Shown here: positions 1 through 9,573 of the stretch, piece after piece
How positions within the stretch are numbered: position 1 is the stretch's first letter
How the letters are laid out: every line of letters begins with the position of its first letter
Source: Flavobacteria bacterium BBFL7
GTDB lineage: Bacteria; Bacteroidota; Bacteroidia; Flavobacteriales; Flavobacteriaceae
DNA length: 64,000 bases
Reading direction: 5' to 3'
Assembly: GCA_000153385.1 (NCBI GenBank)
Contig: CH672374.1
Coordinates: 1,800,544-1,864,543, forward strand
Notes under the pieces: model-generated
What the model saw: only the letters and a program-made list of their open reading frames with translations
What the model was told of the DNA's origin: nothing
Databases searched by the model: none
Made by a program: the position numbers and the translations under genes

Positions 1-460
1 CATTCATTTCAAAAACACCTGGTGTAGATTGTAAAATCTGTGATGCGTTTCCAGTACTCAGTGACGTATTTTCAACATTAAATATAAGTCGATCTGCTCT
101 ACGCTCTACAGTTGGTTTTTCAGCAATTAACATCACTGCATCTAGTTGTGCTGCATCGGTTTCTAGTTGTAGATTATTAAGGGCAGTATCATTTTGTAGA
201 GTCAGCTTTCGCGAAAGCGTAACATAACCAACAAATGAAGCCTTAAAATCATAATCACCAACTATTACATTTGAAAAAGTAAAAATTCCAGCCTCATTTG
301 AAGAGGTTCCATATTTAAAAGTTCCATCTTCAATATCTTGTAACACAAGATTTGCAAACGCAATAGGTGCTCCATCGGAATCAATAAGGTTTCCTGTAAG
401 ATTAATTTGAGCAAACGTACTTAAGGAAGTGAATAGTAATAAAATGGATATCAGTTTCAT
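1..460 (-). CDS. TonB-linked outer-membrane receptor, N-terminal part (runs off window)
   Basis: Reading the minus strand from the ATG at 460-458 gives an uninterrupted frame of 153 codons that leaves the window at base 1. It opens with a signal peptide (MKLISILLLFTSLSTFAQ). A carboxypeptidase-regulatory-like beta-sandwich follows, with GNLIDSDGAPIAFANLVLQD, a NEAGIFTFSNV strand and a SFVGYV strand. Next comes the stretch KPTVERRADRLIFNVENT, which resembles the plug entry of outer-membrane beta-barrel family receptors in Bacteroidota. The substrate cannot be told because the barrel lies outside the window. One dispersed palindrome copy sits in the coding region and reads TLSRK. The gene is divergent from lepA. 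Confidence 0.8.
   Translation of the reverse strand, partial: MKLISILLLFTSLSTFAQINLTGNLIDSDGAPIAFANLVLQDIEDGTFKYGTSSNEAGIFTFSNVIVGDYDFKASFVGYVTLSRKLTLQNDTALNNLQLETDAAQLDAVMLIAEKPTVERRADRLIFNVENTSLSTGNASQILQSTPGVFEMN
205..218. repeat. Dispersed palindrome copy 1 (in receptor CDS)
   Basis: GCTTTCGCGAAAGC with GT added on the right, so the 18-bp ideal is trimmed on the left. It lies inside the minus-strand receptor gene and is read there as Thr-Leu-Ser-Arg-Lys. Confidence 0.9.
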
Positions 461-523
461 GCCATAAATAAAAGAGCCTCTAAAATAGGAAAGCTCCTTA
501 AAAAATCGGGCAAGGAATTAGAT

Positions 524-531
524 TATATTTG
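524..531 (+). promoter_or_regulatory. Bacteroidota -7 element for lepA
   Basis: TATATTTG matches the Bacteroidota -7 consensus TAnnTTTG exactly and ends 19 bases before the lepA ATG. I see no convincing -33 TTTG partner. Confidence 0.5.
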
Positions 532-550
532 CAGCAGTATTTAACGGACT

Positions 551-2350
551 ATGAAGAACATACGCAATTTTTGCATCATCGCACACATTGACCACGGTAA
601 AAGCACACTGGCAGACAGACTGTTAGATGCAACCCATACGGTTACAAAACGTGAATCACAAGCACAGTTACTAGATAATATGGATCTAGAACGTGAGCGT
701 GGTATAACGATAAAATCCCATGCGATTCAAATGGATTACACCGCACCAGATGGTGAACAATACATTCTTAATCTGATAGATACACCTGGCCACGTAGATT
801 TTTCTTATGAGGTTTCTCGTTCTATCGCGGCTTGTGAAGGTGCTCTTTTAATTGTTGATGCTGCACAAAGTATTCAAGCTCAGACAATTTCTAATCTATA
901 TCTAGCACTAGAAAATGATCTAGAAATCATACCTGTACTTAATAAAGTAGATTTACCTAGTGCAAACGTAGAAGAGGTAACAGATGACATCGTTGACTTA
1001 TTAGGATGCGATCCTAGTGAAGTAATTCCTGCTAGTGCAAAAACAGGTTTAGGTATTCAAGATATTCTAGACGCAATTATAGAGCGTGTTCCTGCACCTA
1101 CTGGTAATGTTGATGAGCCGTTACAGGCTTTAGTTTTTGATTCACAATACAACCAGTTCCGTGGTGTAGAGACTATTTTTAGGGTTATTAATGGAACTAT
1201 AAAAAAAGGACAACACATCAAATTTGTCGCTACTGGCGAGAGTTATTATGCAGATGAAATAGGTACTTTGAAATTGAATCAAGTTCCTAAAAAAGAAATA
1301 AAAGCTGGTGATGTAGGTTACTTAATTACCGGTATTAAAGAGGCTAAAGAAGTAAAGGTAGGTGATACTATAACAGATCATTCAAACCCTACTACAAATC
1401 CGATTGAAGGTTTTGAAGACGTTAAGCCTATGGTTTTTGCCGGTATTTATCCAGTAGATACTGAAGACTATGAAGACTTACGTTCTAGTATGGAAAAACT
1501 ACAGTTAAACGACGCATCTTTGGTGTTTGCAGCAGAAAGTAGTGCTGCACTTGGTTTTGGATTCCGTTGTGGTTTTTTAGGTATGTTACACTTAGAAATC
1601 ATTCAAGAACGTCTAGAACGAGAGTTCAATATGACTGTTATCACAACTGTGCCTAACGTTTCTTATTATGCTTATACTAATAAAGAACCTGATGCGCGCA
1701 TTATCGTTAATAACCCAAGTGATTTACCAGAACCTTCTACATTAAATAGAGTTGAAGAACCATATATTAAAGCGACAATTATTACAAAATCAGATTTTGT
1801 AGGTAATGTGATGTCTTTATGTATTGAAAAACGTGGTATAGTTACTAATCAAACATACTTAACTACAGAGCGTGTTGAACTTACCTTTGACATGCCACTG
1901 GCCGAGATTGTTTTTGACTTCTACGATCGTTTAAAAACCGTTTCTAAAGGTTATGCATCATTTGACTATGCGCCTATAGGAATGCGTGTTTCTAAACTTG
2001 TAAGATTAGATGTTCTTTTAAATGCGCAACCTGTAGATGCTTTAAGTGCTTTAATACATGCTGACAACGCTTATACCATAGGTAAAAAGATGGTAGAAAA
2101 GCTGCGTGAACTCATCCCTAGACAACAATTTGATATACCTGTTCAAGCTGCTGTAGGAGCAAAAATTATTGCTCGTGAAACTATTAAAGCCCTACGTAAA
2201 GACGTAACGGCAAAATGTTATGGTGGTGATATCTCTCGTAAACGTAAGCTTCTAGAGAAACAAAAGAAAGGTAAGAAACGTATGCGCCAGGTAGGTAATG
2301 TAGAGATACCTCAACAGGCATTTATGGCGGTGTTGAAATTGAATGATTAA
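551..2350 (+). CDS. lepA: Elongation factor 4 (LepA), ribosome back-translocating GTPase
   Basis: This is a translational GTPase of 599 residues, the usual LepA length. The G-domain motifs are all visible: AHIDHGKST at residues 11-19 (P-loop), RGITI (switch I), DTPGH (switch II) and NKVD (base recognition). The rest follows the EF-G-like order of domain II, domains III and V, and the LepA-specific C-terminal domain, which is rich in basic residues ([20 protein letters not shown]). It acts on 70S ribosomes in the cytoplasm, where it remodels stalled or misassembled complexes. The gene is monocistronic, with a clear -7 element upstream and a strong hairpin downstream. Start at 551 is supported by the immediate [15 protein letters not shown] opening. 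Confidence 0.97.
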   Translation: MKNIRNFCIIAHIDHGKSTLADRLLDATHTVTKRESQAQLLDNMDLERERGITIKSHAIQMDYTAPDGEQYILNLIDTPGHVDFSYEVSRSIAACEGALLIVDAAQSIQAQTISNLYLALENDLEIIPVLNKVDLPSANVEEVTDDIVDLLGCDPSEVIPASAKTGLGIQDILDAIIERVPAPTGNVDEPLQALVFDSQYNQFRGVETIFRVINGTIKKGQHIKFVATGESYYADEIGTLKLNQVPKKEIKAGDVGYLITGIKEAKEVKVGDTITDHSNPTTNPIEGFEDVKPMVFAGIYPVDTEDYEDLRSSMEKLQLNDASLVFAAESSAALGFGFRCGFLGMLHLEIIQERLEREFNMTVITTVPNVSYYAYTNKEPDARIIVNNPSDLPEPSTLNRVEEPYIKATIITKSDFVGNVMSLCIEKRGIVTNQTYLTTERVELTFDMPLAEIVFDFYDRLKTVSKGYASFDYAPIGMRVSKLVRLDVLLNAQPVDALSALIHADNAYTIGKKMVEKLRELIPRQQFDIPVQAAVGAKIIARETIKALRKDVTAKCYGGDISRKRKLLEKQKKGKKRMRQVGNVEIPQQAFMAVLKLND

Positions 2351-2388
2351 TAGAAAGTGGTATAAAAACCGCTATTTATATAAAATCT

Positions 2389-2426
2389 AAAAAAGGGACA
2401 GAATTAATTTTCTGTCCCTTTTTTTT
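2389..2426. terminator. Bidirectional intrinsic terminator
   Basis: A perfect inverted repeat, AAAAAAGGGACAGAA then TTCTGTCCCTTTTTT, with a six-base loop. It lies between convergent lepA and the antiporter gene and carries T-runs on both strands. Confidence 0.9.
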
Positions 2427-2442
2427 ATAATTATATTTCTTT

Positions 2443-4287
2443 TTACTCCATCACAATATCACCACTCGCCTGCACCACAATTTTTTTACCTAGATAAACC
2501 AGCTTACTATCTTCTTCTACTTCCATATCTAGTGATGTAGATGGTATAATATCTATCTCATTTTTCTTTCTAATAAATAAAGGTATGATGTTTTCATCAG
2601 TCTTTGTGATTTCAATCAATCCTTCATAATGCTCTTGTGATTTAATAGTGATCTCATGTATCTCTCCATAATAACGTGCTACTTCCATCATGTTTACATA
2701 ATCATCGGTAGATGAAAATAGACCTCTTGTAGGATTTTCATCAGGATTGCTCACCTCAGTAGAGTGTACTAATCGGTAAGCACCATTTTCTCCAAAACGT
2801 GCTGTAAAACGTTCTAATGCATAATCATTGATCTGCGAGTTACCCGTAAGCGCCATTAAAAAACCTATATTATTAAATTCAATATCATCGGTAATGGCGT
2901 CACTGTAAATATCTGCAGCTACAGCGTCTAGTCCTTTATCTTTTGCAATACGTACATTATTAGTATTAGTGTCTACAAGCACGACACTACGTCCATGTTC
3001 CTTTAAATAACTAGCAATAATGCGAGAAAATTTTGAAGCTCCTACTATCATAATCCCATCAGATTGCTTCAAGAACACACCTACAATTTTTGCAAACAAC
3101 CTGGCAGTTGTTGCATTCAATAGTACAGTACCTAATACAATCATAAATACCAGTGGTGTAATATACTCTGCTCCATCAACACCTTGTGTAACCAGTTTAG
3201 AACCAAAAAGTGATGCGATACCTGCCGCTACAATACCACGAGGTCCAACCCATGATATAAATAACTTCTCATTAATTTTTAGACCACTATTTATCGAGCT
3301 GGCAAATACACCTAATGGACGTATGATAAAAGCCACTATTGCAAACAATACTGCCGTTTCCCATCTATAGATTAGATAAAGGTCTTCCATATTAATATTT
3401 GCTGCAAGAAGTATAAACAGAATCGATATTAATAAAACACTCAACGACTCTTTAAAATAAAGTAGTTCTTTAAGGTTAGGTAAATTAATGTTACCCATAA
3501 CCATACCCATAACAACAACAGCTAGTAGACCAGACTCGTGTGCAAAAGAATCACTAAGAACAAAAACTCCTAGAACAGCCGCAAGTGTAAATACATTTAA
3601 TAGGTAATGAGGTATCAACTTTTTCTTAATAGAAAATGCCAGTGCATGAGCAAATGAGAATCCAAAAGAGAATCCAAACAACACAATCTTACCAAATTCC
3701 TCAAGCGCTACTAAAGTAAACTCTCCACCTGCATTTGCACTTATAAATTCAAATACCAGTACCGCAAATAAAGCACCTATAGGATCAATTAAAATCCCTT
3801 CCCATTTTAAAATTGAACTCACATCTTTTTTAAGAGGTATATTTCTTAAGATAGGAGTTATAACGGTAGGTCCGGTAACTATAATTAAGGCTGAGAATAG
3901 TAAAGCGATTTCCCAACTAAGCCCAAAAATATAGTGCGCCGCAACACCTGCACCAGCAAATGTAATAATCACCGCAACCGATATTAATTTACCTATCACC
4001 GGTCCTGTATTAAGAATCTCTTCCTTCTTTAAAGTAAGTCCACCTTCAAAAAGTATGATACTAATCGCTAGCGATACAAAATAAAAAAGACTCTCGCCGG
4101 GAAAAAGACCTTGCTGTCCATTCCATATAGGCTCAATTAATTTAGTAGCATCCTCAGTATATAAAGATGCAATAGGACCTACTAATAAACCTATAATTAT
4201 TAAAGGCAGAATGGCTGGTATTTTAAATCGCCACGCCATCCATTGTGCAAGTATTCCTAATATTATAATTCCAGCTAGTTCTAGCAT
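2443..4287 (-). CDS. CPA1-family cation:proton antiporter with TrkA-type regulatory domains
   Basis: A 614-residue membrane protein. The first 400 or so residues hold about twelve hydrophobic segments of the Na+/H+ exchanger fold, including ILFEGGLTL, VTGPTVITPILR and the WEGILIDPIGALFAVLVFE segment that carries the acidic ion-binding pair region. After residue 400 a soluble part begins with MIVGASKFSRIIASYL, a Rossmann nucleotide-binding (TrkA-N/RCK-like) module, and ends with a TrkA-C-like domain. It probably exchanges Na+ or K+ for protons across the inner membrane, gated by a nucleotide or ligand. It faces lepA and is separated from the MBL gene by 230 bp that hold palindrome copy 2. Confidence 0.88.
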   Translation of the reverse strand: MLELAGIIILGILAQWMAWRFKIPAILPLIIIGLLVGPIASLYTEDATKLIEPIWNGQQGLFPGESLFYFVSLAISIILFEGGLTLKKEEILNTGPVIGKLISVAVIITFAGAGVAAHYIFGLSWEIALLFSALIIVTGPTVITPILRNIPLKKDVSSILKWEGILIDPIGALFAVLVFEFISANAGGEFTLVALEEFGKIVLFGFSFGFSFAHALAFSIKKKLIPHYLLNVFTLAAVLGVFVLSDSFAHESGLLAVVVMGMVMGNINLPNLKELLYFKESLSVLLISILFILLAANINMEDLYLIYRWETAVLFAIVAFIIRPLGVFASSINSGLKINEKLFISWVGPRGIVAAGIASLFGSKLVTQGVDGAEYITPLVFMIVLGTVLLNATTARLFAKIVGVFLKQSDGIMIVGASKFSRIIASYLKEHGRSVVLVDTNTNNVRIAKDKGLDAVAADIYSDAITDDIEFNNIGFLMALTGNSQINDYALERFTARFGENGAYRLVHSTEVSNPDENPTRGLFSSTDDYVNMMEVARYYGEIHEITIKSQEHYEGLIEITKTDENIIPLFIRKKNEIDIIPSTSLDMEVEEDSKLVYLGKKIVVQASGDIVME

Positions 4288-4340
4288 ATTCTCTATTTTG
4301 GCTGAAAATTACGACCTTTTATTAAATGATGACGTGATTT

Positions 4341-4358
4341 ACGCTTTCGCGAAAGCGT
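4341..4358. repeat. Dispersed palindrome copy 2 (intergenic, full 18 bp)
   Basis: ACGCTTTCGCGAAAGCGT, a perfect 18-bp palindrome between the divergent antiporter and MBL-hydrolase genes. Confidence 0.95.
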
Positions 4359-4517
4359 ATTTATATAACATTATGTGATAAAAATTAAAAAATGTGTATC
4401 CTTTATAATTCATACTGATTATTTCAATTTAAAATTAAAAAAGTAGTTTAACGCAATTTCATGAAAAATCCTGTAACAAAATTTTAAATTGCACTACCTA
4501 TTGAACAGATTCGTTTT

Positions 4518-5372
4518 ATGAAAATACATCCTATAGAAGCTGGAAACTTTAAGCTAGATGGTGGCGCCATGTTTGGTGTCGTACCCAAGTCTCTTTGGCA
4601 ACGTACCAATCCAGCAGATTCTAATAATATGATCGATATGGCAGCACGTTGTTTGCTGGTAGAAAATGGTGATCGATTAACTTTAATCGATACCGGAATG
4701 GGAAATAAACAATCAGAGAAATTCTTTGGTTATTATTTTATGGACCACATCTATGATCTAGACAGCTCTCTTAAAAAAGCTGGTTTTTCTCGAGATGATA
4801 TTACAGACGTTTTTTTAACTCACTTGCACTTTGACCATTGTGGTGGTGTTATAGAGAAAAAGAAGAATGATTTTTATGAACCTGCGTTTGCAAATGCAAA
4901 ATTTTGGACTAATGAAGAGCATTGGAAATGGGCTGTAGAACCTAATGCGAGAGAAAAGGCATCTTTCCTTACAGAAAACATAAAGCCTATCGAGGAAAGC
5001 GGCCAGTTAAATTTTATCAAACAAAACAGTTCTTTTGCAACACAAAACGAGATGGATTTTGATATCCTTTTTGTTGATGGGCATACAGAAAAGATGATGA
5101 TACCACACATCACTATAGGCGATAAAACCTTAGTTTACATGGCAGACCTTTTACCTACTGCAGGACACATACCTATACCTTATGTAATGGGCTATGATAC
5201 CAGACCATTACTTACTCTCGATGAGAAAGCAAAATTTCTTAATGAAGCTGCCACAAAAGGCTATTACCTCATCCTAGAACACGACCCTAATAATGAAATA
5301 ATTACAGTGAAACACACCGAAAAAGGTGTGCGTCTCGATAAATCCCTTACTTTTAACGACTTATTTAATTAA
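4518..5372 (+). CDS. MBL-fold metallo-hydrolase
   Basis: A 284-residue soluble protein with the metallo-beta-lactamase fold. The signature THLHFDHCGG places metal ligands at H102, H104, D106 and H107. Further ligand candidates are the VDGHTEKM segment (His near 198), the YMADLLP aspartate and the LEHDP histidine near the end. There is no signal peptide, so it is probably cytoplasmic. The extended N-terminal part before LIDTGMG resembles the quorum-quenching lactonase and related hydrolase groups, but the substrate cannot be assigned from sequence. The S8 peptidase lipoprotein gene starts only 5 bp downstream, so the two are probably co-transcribed. Confidence 0.85.
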   Translation: MKIHPIEAGNFKLDGGAMFGVVPKSLWQRTNPADSNNMIDMAARCLLVENGDRLTLIDTGMGNKQSEKFFGYYFMDHIYDLDSSLKKAGFSRDDITDVFLTHLHFDHCGGVIEKKKNDFYEPAFANAKFWTNEEHWKWAVEPNAREKASFLTENIKPIEESGQLNFIKQNSSFATQNEMDFDILFVDGHTEKMMIPHITIGDKTLVYMADLLPTAGHIPIPYVMGYDTRPLLTLDEKAKFLNEAATKGYYLILEHDPNNEIITVKHTEKGVRLDKSLTFNDLFN

Positions 5373-5377
5373 AAATC

Positions 5378-7006
5378 ATGAATTACTCCTTTATTAAGAA
5401 AACAATGTTAACCGTAGCGGCAGCAGGTATGCTAGCTGGTTGTGGTAGTGGTTTTACTATCGTATCTCCACCTATTGAAAACATAGACTCAACACCTATT
5501 AAAACGACTGCAATGTCTGATGTTGAGGCAAAAAACTGGAAGGATCTAGACCTACAGACAGACACCATTCCTGGAATGAGTGTTAATAAAGCTTATACTG
5601 AAATCCTTAAAGGTCGCATGGGAACTACTACTGTAGTTGCAGTAATAGATTCAGGTATTGACATCGAGCATGAAGATCTAGATGGTGTAATCTGGACTAA
5701 TGAAGATGAAATCCCAGGAAATGGTATCGATGATGATAAAAATGGATACATCGATGATGTACATGGATGGAACTTCTTAGGGAACATCGTTGATGAGAAT
5801 CTAGAGTATGAGCGTATCGTAAGAGATAAAGCTATGTTACCTGCAGATATCGTTGCAAAAGCTCAAAAAGAGTATGATGCAAAACTAGCGCAAGCGACAC
5901 AAAGCAAAGAACGTTTTGAAGGTATCCTACAGCAAATCGTTGAAGCTGATAAAGTTGTAAGTGCACACTTAGGCAAGTCAGACTATACACCAGCAGAGGT
6001 TGCTGCGATCAGTTCTGAAGATGAAACGATAAACAACGCAAAAGGAACATTGAGTTTCTTCTTTGGTCAAGGTCTTGAGTCTGTTGCACAGGCAAAAGAG
6101 GTCCTAGGTGATTACATTACAGATGCTACGAACCTATTAAATGGCGAAAAGTTAAAATCCAACTATCGTGAAGATGCGATGCCAGGTAACAATCCTTATT
6201 CTTATACTCCAGGAGAAATTTGGGGAGACAACCAGTACAGCGGTCCAGACCCAGAAAAAGCAGATGCATTTCACGGTACACACGTTGCAGGAATCATCGC
6301 TTCAGAGCGTGATAACGGTCTAGGTGTAAATGGTGTTGCAAATAATGTAGAAATTATGGTACTAAGAGCCGTAAGCATGGGCGACGAGTATGATAAAGAT
6401 ATCGCTGCAGCTATAAGATATGCAGCAGATAACGGTGCTAAGGTTATCAATGGTAGTTTTGGTAAATACCATTCTTCAAACCCAGAATTTGTTTGGGATG
6501 CTATTAAATATGCCGAAAGTAAAGATGTACTTTTTGTAAACGCAGCTGGTAATGAAGGAACAGATACAGATTTTACTCAAGTATATCCACAAGATCAAGA
6601 ACTTGCAGGACCAGAGATCTCTGATAATTTCCTTACAGTAGGTGCTCTTGCTCCATCTTACGGTGCAGACATGCCAGCAAGTTTCTCTAATTATGGTAAA
6701 GCAACGGTAGACGTTTTTGGTCCTGGAGCACAGATTTATTCTACAGCACCATTAAATGAATATCGCAATGCAAGTGGAACATCTATGGCTTCTCCAGCAG
6801 TTGCTGGTGTTGCAGCGGTAATACGTTCACAGTTCCCTAAACTATCTGCTAGTCAGGTAAAACACATCATTATGGATAGTGGTTTAACAACTATGGCACG
6901 TGTAAATGTTGGTGGTGGAGCAGATACTAAACCATTCCAAGAAATTACTACTTCAGGTAAAATGGCAAACCTTTACAACGCCTTGATTATGGCGTCTAAA
7001 ATGTAA
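5378..7006 (+). CDS. S8 family (subtilisin-like) serine peptidase, lipoprotein
   Basis: 542 residues. The N-terminus is a lipoprotein signal with lipobox LAGC at Cys22, so the protein is probably anchored in an envelope membrane facing the periplasm or outside. The catalytic triad is complete: Asp91 (AVIDSGIDIEHEDLDG), His299 (FHGTHVAGI) and Ser469 (GTSMASPAVAG). The oxyanion Asn is in NAAGNEG. Between Asp and His lies an unusually long helical, Lys/Glu-rich insertion of roughly 130 residues (about 150-285), a feature of Bacteroidota S8 peptidases. The gene follows the MBL hydrolase by 5 bp and ends at a clear hairpin terminator. Confidence 0.93.
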   Translation: MNYSFIKKTMLTVAAAGMLAGCGSGFTIVSPPIENIDSTPIKTTAMSDVEAKNWKDLDLQTDTIPGMSVNKAYTEILKGRMGTTTVVAVIDSGIDIEHEDLDGVIWTNEDEIPGNGIDDDKNGYIDDVHGWNFLGNIVDENLEYERIVRDKAMLPADIVAKAQKEYDAKLAQATQSKERFEGILQQIVEADKVVSAHLGKSDYTPAEVAAISSEDETINNAKGTLSFFFGQGLESVAQAKEVLGDYITDATNLLNGEKLKSNYREDAMPGNNPYSYTPGEIWGDNQYSGPDPEKADAFHGTHVAGIIASERDNGLGVNGVANNVEIMVLRAVSMGDEYDKDIAAAIRYAADNGAKVINGSFGKYHSSNPEFVWDAIKYAESKDVLFVNAAGNEGTDTDFTQVYPQDQELAGPEISDNFLTVGALAPSYGADMPASFSNYGKATVDVFGPGAQIYSTAPLNEYRNASGTSMASPAVAGVAAVIRSQFPKLSASQVKHIIMDSGLTTMARVNVGGGADTKPFQEITTSGKMANLYNALIMASKM

Positions 7007-7028
7007 GCCGTATTTAAATAATATTGTT

Positions 7029-7062
7029 AAGCCTGTCCTAATATGGACGGGCTTTTCTTTTT
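7029..7062 (+). terminator. Intrinsic terminator after S8 peptidase
   Basis: AAGCCTGTCC, loop, GGACGGGCTT, then a T-rich tail. Palindrome copy 3 begins directly behind the T-tract. Confidence 0.85.
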
Positions 7063-7063
7063 A

Positions 7064-7079
7064 CGCTTTCGCGAAAGCG
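7064..7079. repeat. Dispersed palindrome copy 3 (intergenic)
   Basis: CGCTTTCGCGAAAGCG with A on the left and G on the right. It sits immediately after the U-tract of the preceding terminator and before the M1 peptidase gene. Confidence 0.95.
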
Positions 7080-7117
7080 GTATATTTATAACCTAATTAC
7101 TCAACAACAACAATCAA

Positions 7118-8980
7118 ATGAAAAAAATCATTTTACTACTCACCACTGCAGTTATACTAGCAAGTTGTGGATCTTCAAAAGATGTTGTAGCTAACCAAAG
7201 CGCCAACGCAAACGGTTACTGGCAGCAGGCTGTAGACTATAAGATGGATGTAGATATGGATGTGGACCGTTATCAATATATGGGAAAACAGACCTTAGTT
7301 TACACAAATAATTCTCCAGAGACTCTAGACAGAGTTTATTATCATTTATTCTTCAATGCTTTTCAACCAGGTAGTGAAATGGATGTAAGATCTCGCACCA
7401 TTGCAGATCCTGATAGACGTGTAGGATCTAGAATTGCTGCATTAGAACCTAATGAAATAGGTTATCTACATGTTTCCAATATGACACAAGATGGTACAGC
7501 TCTTCAACCACAAGAAGAAGGAACTGTTTTAGTTGTAAAACTAGCCAAAGCTCTAGCGCCAGGACAGTCTACTACTTTAAAACTAGATTTTAAGGGTCAG
7601 GTACCTGTTCAAGTACGTAGAAGTGGTCGCAATAACAAAGAAGGCGTTGCACTATCCATGACACAATGGTTTCCTAAAATGGCAGAATTTGATGCTACTG
7701 GATGGAACACAAGTCCATACATAGGACGTGAGTTTCATGGTGTATGGGGAAATTTTGATGTGAAATTGACACTTGATAAAGATTATACCGTAGGTGGAAC
7801 TGGATATTTACAAAACCCTAAAGACATAGGTCACGGTTATGATAAAGCAAACTCTGGTCCTGCAAAAGGTAAAGACGGTAAATTAACCTGGCATTTTAAC
7901 GCACCTATGGTACATGATTTTGCATGGGGCGCAGATCCAGATTTTATCCATGATGTATATAATGGTGCAAATGGTGTAAAACTTCACTTTTTATACAAGG
8001 ATAACGATGCGATTAAAGAAAACTGGAAAAAACTACAACCTAAGACTAATGAAATATTGAAATATTTCAACGAGCACATCGGTGAGTATCCTTATAAGCA
8101 ATATAGTGTGATACAAGGAGGTGATGGTGGTATGGAATATGCCATGTGTACTTTAATCACAGGAGAACGCAGTTATGGTAGTTTAATGGGCGTTACTGCT
8201 CATGAGTTTGCACACTCATGGTTCAATCACATTCTTGCTACTAATGAAGCAAAACATGAATGGATGGATGAAGGTTTTACCACTTTTATCTCTAATAAAG
8301 CAATGGCTTACATTAATGGAGAAGATGAAAGTACTGCAAATGGTGGTTCTTATAGAGGTTATCTAGGTCTAGCAAATTCTGGTAAAGAACAACCTCAAAC
8401 CACACATGCAGATCGTTATGAATACAATGGTGCATACGGTGCTAGTGCTTATAATAAAGGTGCTACTTTTTTAGCACAATTAGGCTATATTATTGGTGAT
8501 GAAAAACGTGATGAAGTAATTAAAGAATATTATAACACATGGAAATTCAAACATCCAGAGCCTAATGATTTTAAACGTGTTGCAGAGCGTGTTAGCGGAT
8601 TTGACCTAGAATGGTACCTACGTGATTGGACGATGACTACAAACGTTATCGATTATTCTATTGAGAACTTAAGCAGTCTAGACGGCATGAGCGTGGTATC
8701 ATTAAAGCGCAATGGTTTAATGCCTATGCCATTAGATATTAAAGTAACCATGAATGATGGAAGCGAGAAATGGTTTTACATACCGTTAGAAGAAATGCGC
8801 GGTGAGAAAGCCGTACCTAATAACTGGACTGTTTTAAATGACTGGGCTTGGGCTTACCCAACCTATGAACTAGAATTAGACGGCGTGGATATGCGTTCTA
8901 TAAAATCTGTTGAAATTGATCCTACGAATAACATGGCAGATGTGGATAAAGAAAATAACAACTGGTCTTTACAAGAGTAA
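7118..8980 (+). CDS. M1 family metallopeptidase, lipoprotein
   Basis: A 620-residue aminopeptidase-type protein. A lipoprotein signal ends in LASC. The zinc site is HEFAH at residues 362-366, with the third ligand Glu385 in WMDEGF, giving the HExxH-x18-E spacing of clan MA(E). The exopeptidase motif appears as GGMEYAM before it, with Ala in place of the usual Pro. It likely removes N-terminal residues from peptides in the periplasm or at the cell surface. It stands alone between two strong hairpins. The 20-nt segment before the ATG is A/C-rich, as is usual for Bacteroidota translation starts. Confidence 0.93.
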   Translation: MKKIILLLTTAVILASCGSSKDVVANQSANANGYWQQAVDYKMDVDMDVDRYQYMGKQTLVYTNNSPETLDRVYYHLFFNAFQPGSEMDVRSRTIADPDRRVGSRIAALEPNEIGYLHVSNMTQDGTALQPQEEGTVLVVKLAKALAPGQSTTLKLDFKGQVPVQVRRSGRNNKEGVALSMTQWFPKMAEFDATGWNTSPYIGREFHGVWGNFDVKLTLDKDYTVGGTGYLQNPKDIGHGYDKANSGPAKGKDGKLTWHFNAPMVHDFAWGADPDFIHDVYNGANGVKLHFLYKDNDAIKENWKKLQPKTNEILKYFNEHIGEYPYKQYSVIQGGDGGMEYAMCTLITGERSYGSLMGVTAHEFAHSWFNHILATNEAKHEWMDEGFTTFISNKAMAYINGEDESTANGGSYRGYLGLANSGKEQPQTTHADRYEYNGAYGASAYNKGATFLAQLGYIIGDEKRDEVIKEYYNTWKFKHPEPNDFKRVAERVSGFDLEWYLRDWTMTTNVIDYSIENLSSLDGMSVVSLKRNGLMPMPLDIKVTMNDGSEKWFYIPLEEMRGEKAVPNNWTVLNDWAWAYPTYELELDGVDMRSIKSVEIDPTNNMADVDKENNNWSLQE

Positions 8981-9001
8981 GTTATCAGTCATTAGATTTT
9001 G

Positions 9002-9034
9002 AAAAAGCAGCTGTTAAATTACAGCTGCTTTTTT
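9002..9034 (+). terminator. Intrinsic terminator after M1 peptidase
   Basis: AAAAAGCAGCTGT, six-base loop, ACAGCTGCTTTTTT: a perfect stem followed by a T-run. Confidence 0.9.
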
Positions 9035-9072
9035 GTTGTCCTAAATTCAATGATAGCATTCTCTTAAAAACA

Positions 9073-9080
9073 TATCTTTG
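9073..9080 (+). promoter_or_regulatory. Bacteroidota -7 element for rnpA
   Basis: TATCTTTG fits TAnnTTTG exactly and ends only 4 bp before the rnpA ATG at 9085. If transcription starts about 7 bp downstream, the message would be leaderless or the true start could lie further in, so the assignment is tentative. Confidence 0.4.
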
Positions 9081-9084
9081 CATC

Positions 9085-9462
9085 ATGCGTTTCACCCTAG
9101 GAAAAGAGACTAAGCTTAAAAGTAAAAAATCTATAGAGTTACTTTTTACAGAAGGTTCTTCTATACGTAAAGGACCTATACGTTGTGTTTATAATCTCAT
9201 AAACATGGATCAACCTCATAAAATAGGTGTCAGCGTCTCAAAACGATTTTTTAAAAAAGCACCAGATCGCAATCGTATTAAAAGGTTGTTGAGAGAAGCT
9301 TATCGTTTAAATCAACATGACTTAATAACTCCTGAAGGAAAAAGTATTGAAATGATGTTTCTTTTTCAATCTCCTAAAATGCCTGAATTTGAAACCGTTC
9401 AACAGTTGATTAAAAAACTAATCATCGAGTTAAACAAGCAACATCAACAATTAGAAGATTAA
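9085..9462 (+). CDS. rnpA: Ribonuclease P protein component
   Basis: 125 residues, the usual size. The N-terminal LGKETKLKSKKSIELLF is the family opening, and the signature RNR motif is present in APDRNRIKRLLREAYRLN, followed by the acidic and hydrophobic C-terminal helix. The protein binds the RNase P RNA and helps it recognise the 5' leader of pre-tRNAs. No rpmH gene lies immediately upstream, unlike the arrangement in many bacteria. The S41 peptidase gene follows after 111 bp. Confidence 0.95.
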   Translation: MRFTLGKETKLKSKKSIELLFTEGSSIRKGPIRCVYNLINMDQPHKIGVSVSKRFFKKAPDRNRIKRLLREAYRLNQHDLITPEGKSIEMMFLFQSPKMPEFETVQQLIKKLIIELNKQHQQLED

Positions 9463-9573
9463 TTGGCATTTTAATTGTATTCTACTTAAAATAGCCACTA
9501 AACGGCAAGAAAATGAGTCATCTACCGTTTTTATCCTATATTTAATGCAACGTGTATAGAACCGTTAACAACT

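Noticed and set aside
9035-9084. rpmH upstream of rnpA
   Set aside because: The 50-bp space holds no reading frame resembling ribosomal protein L34.
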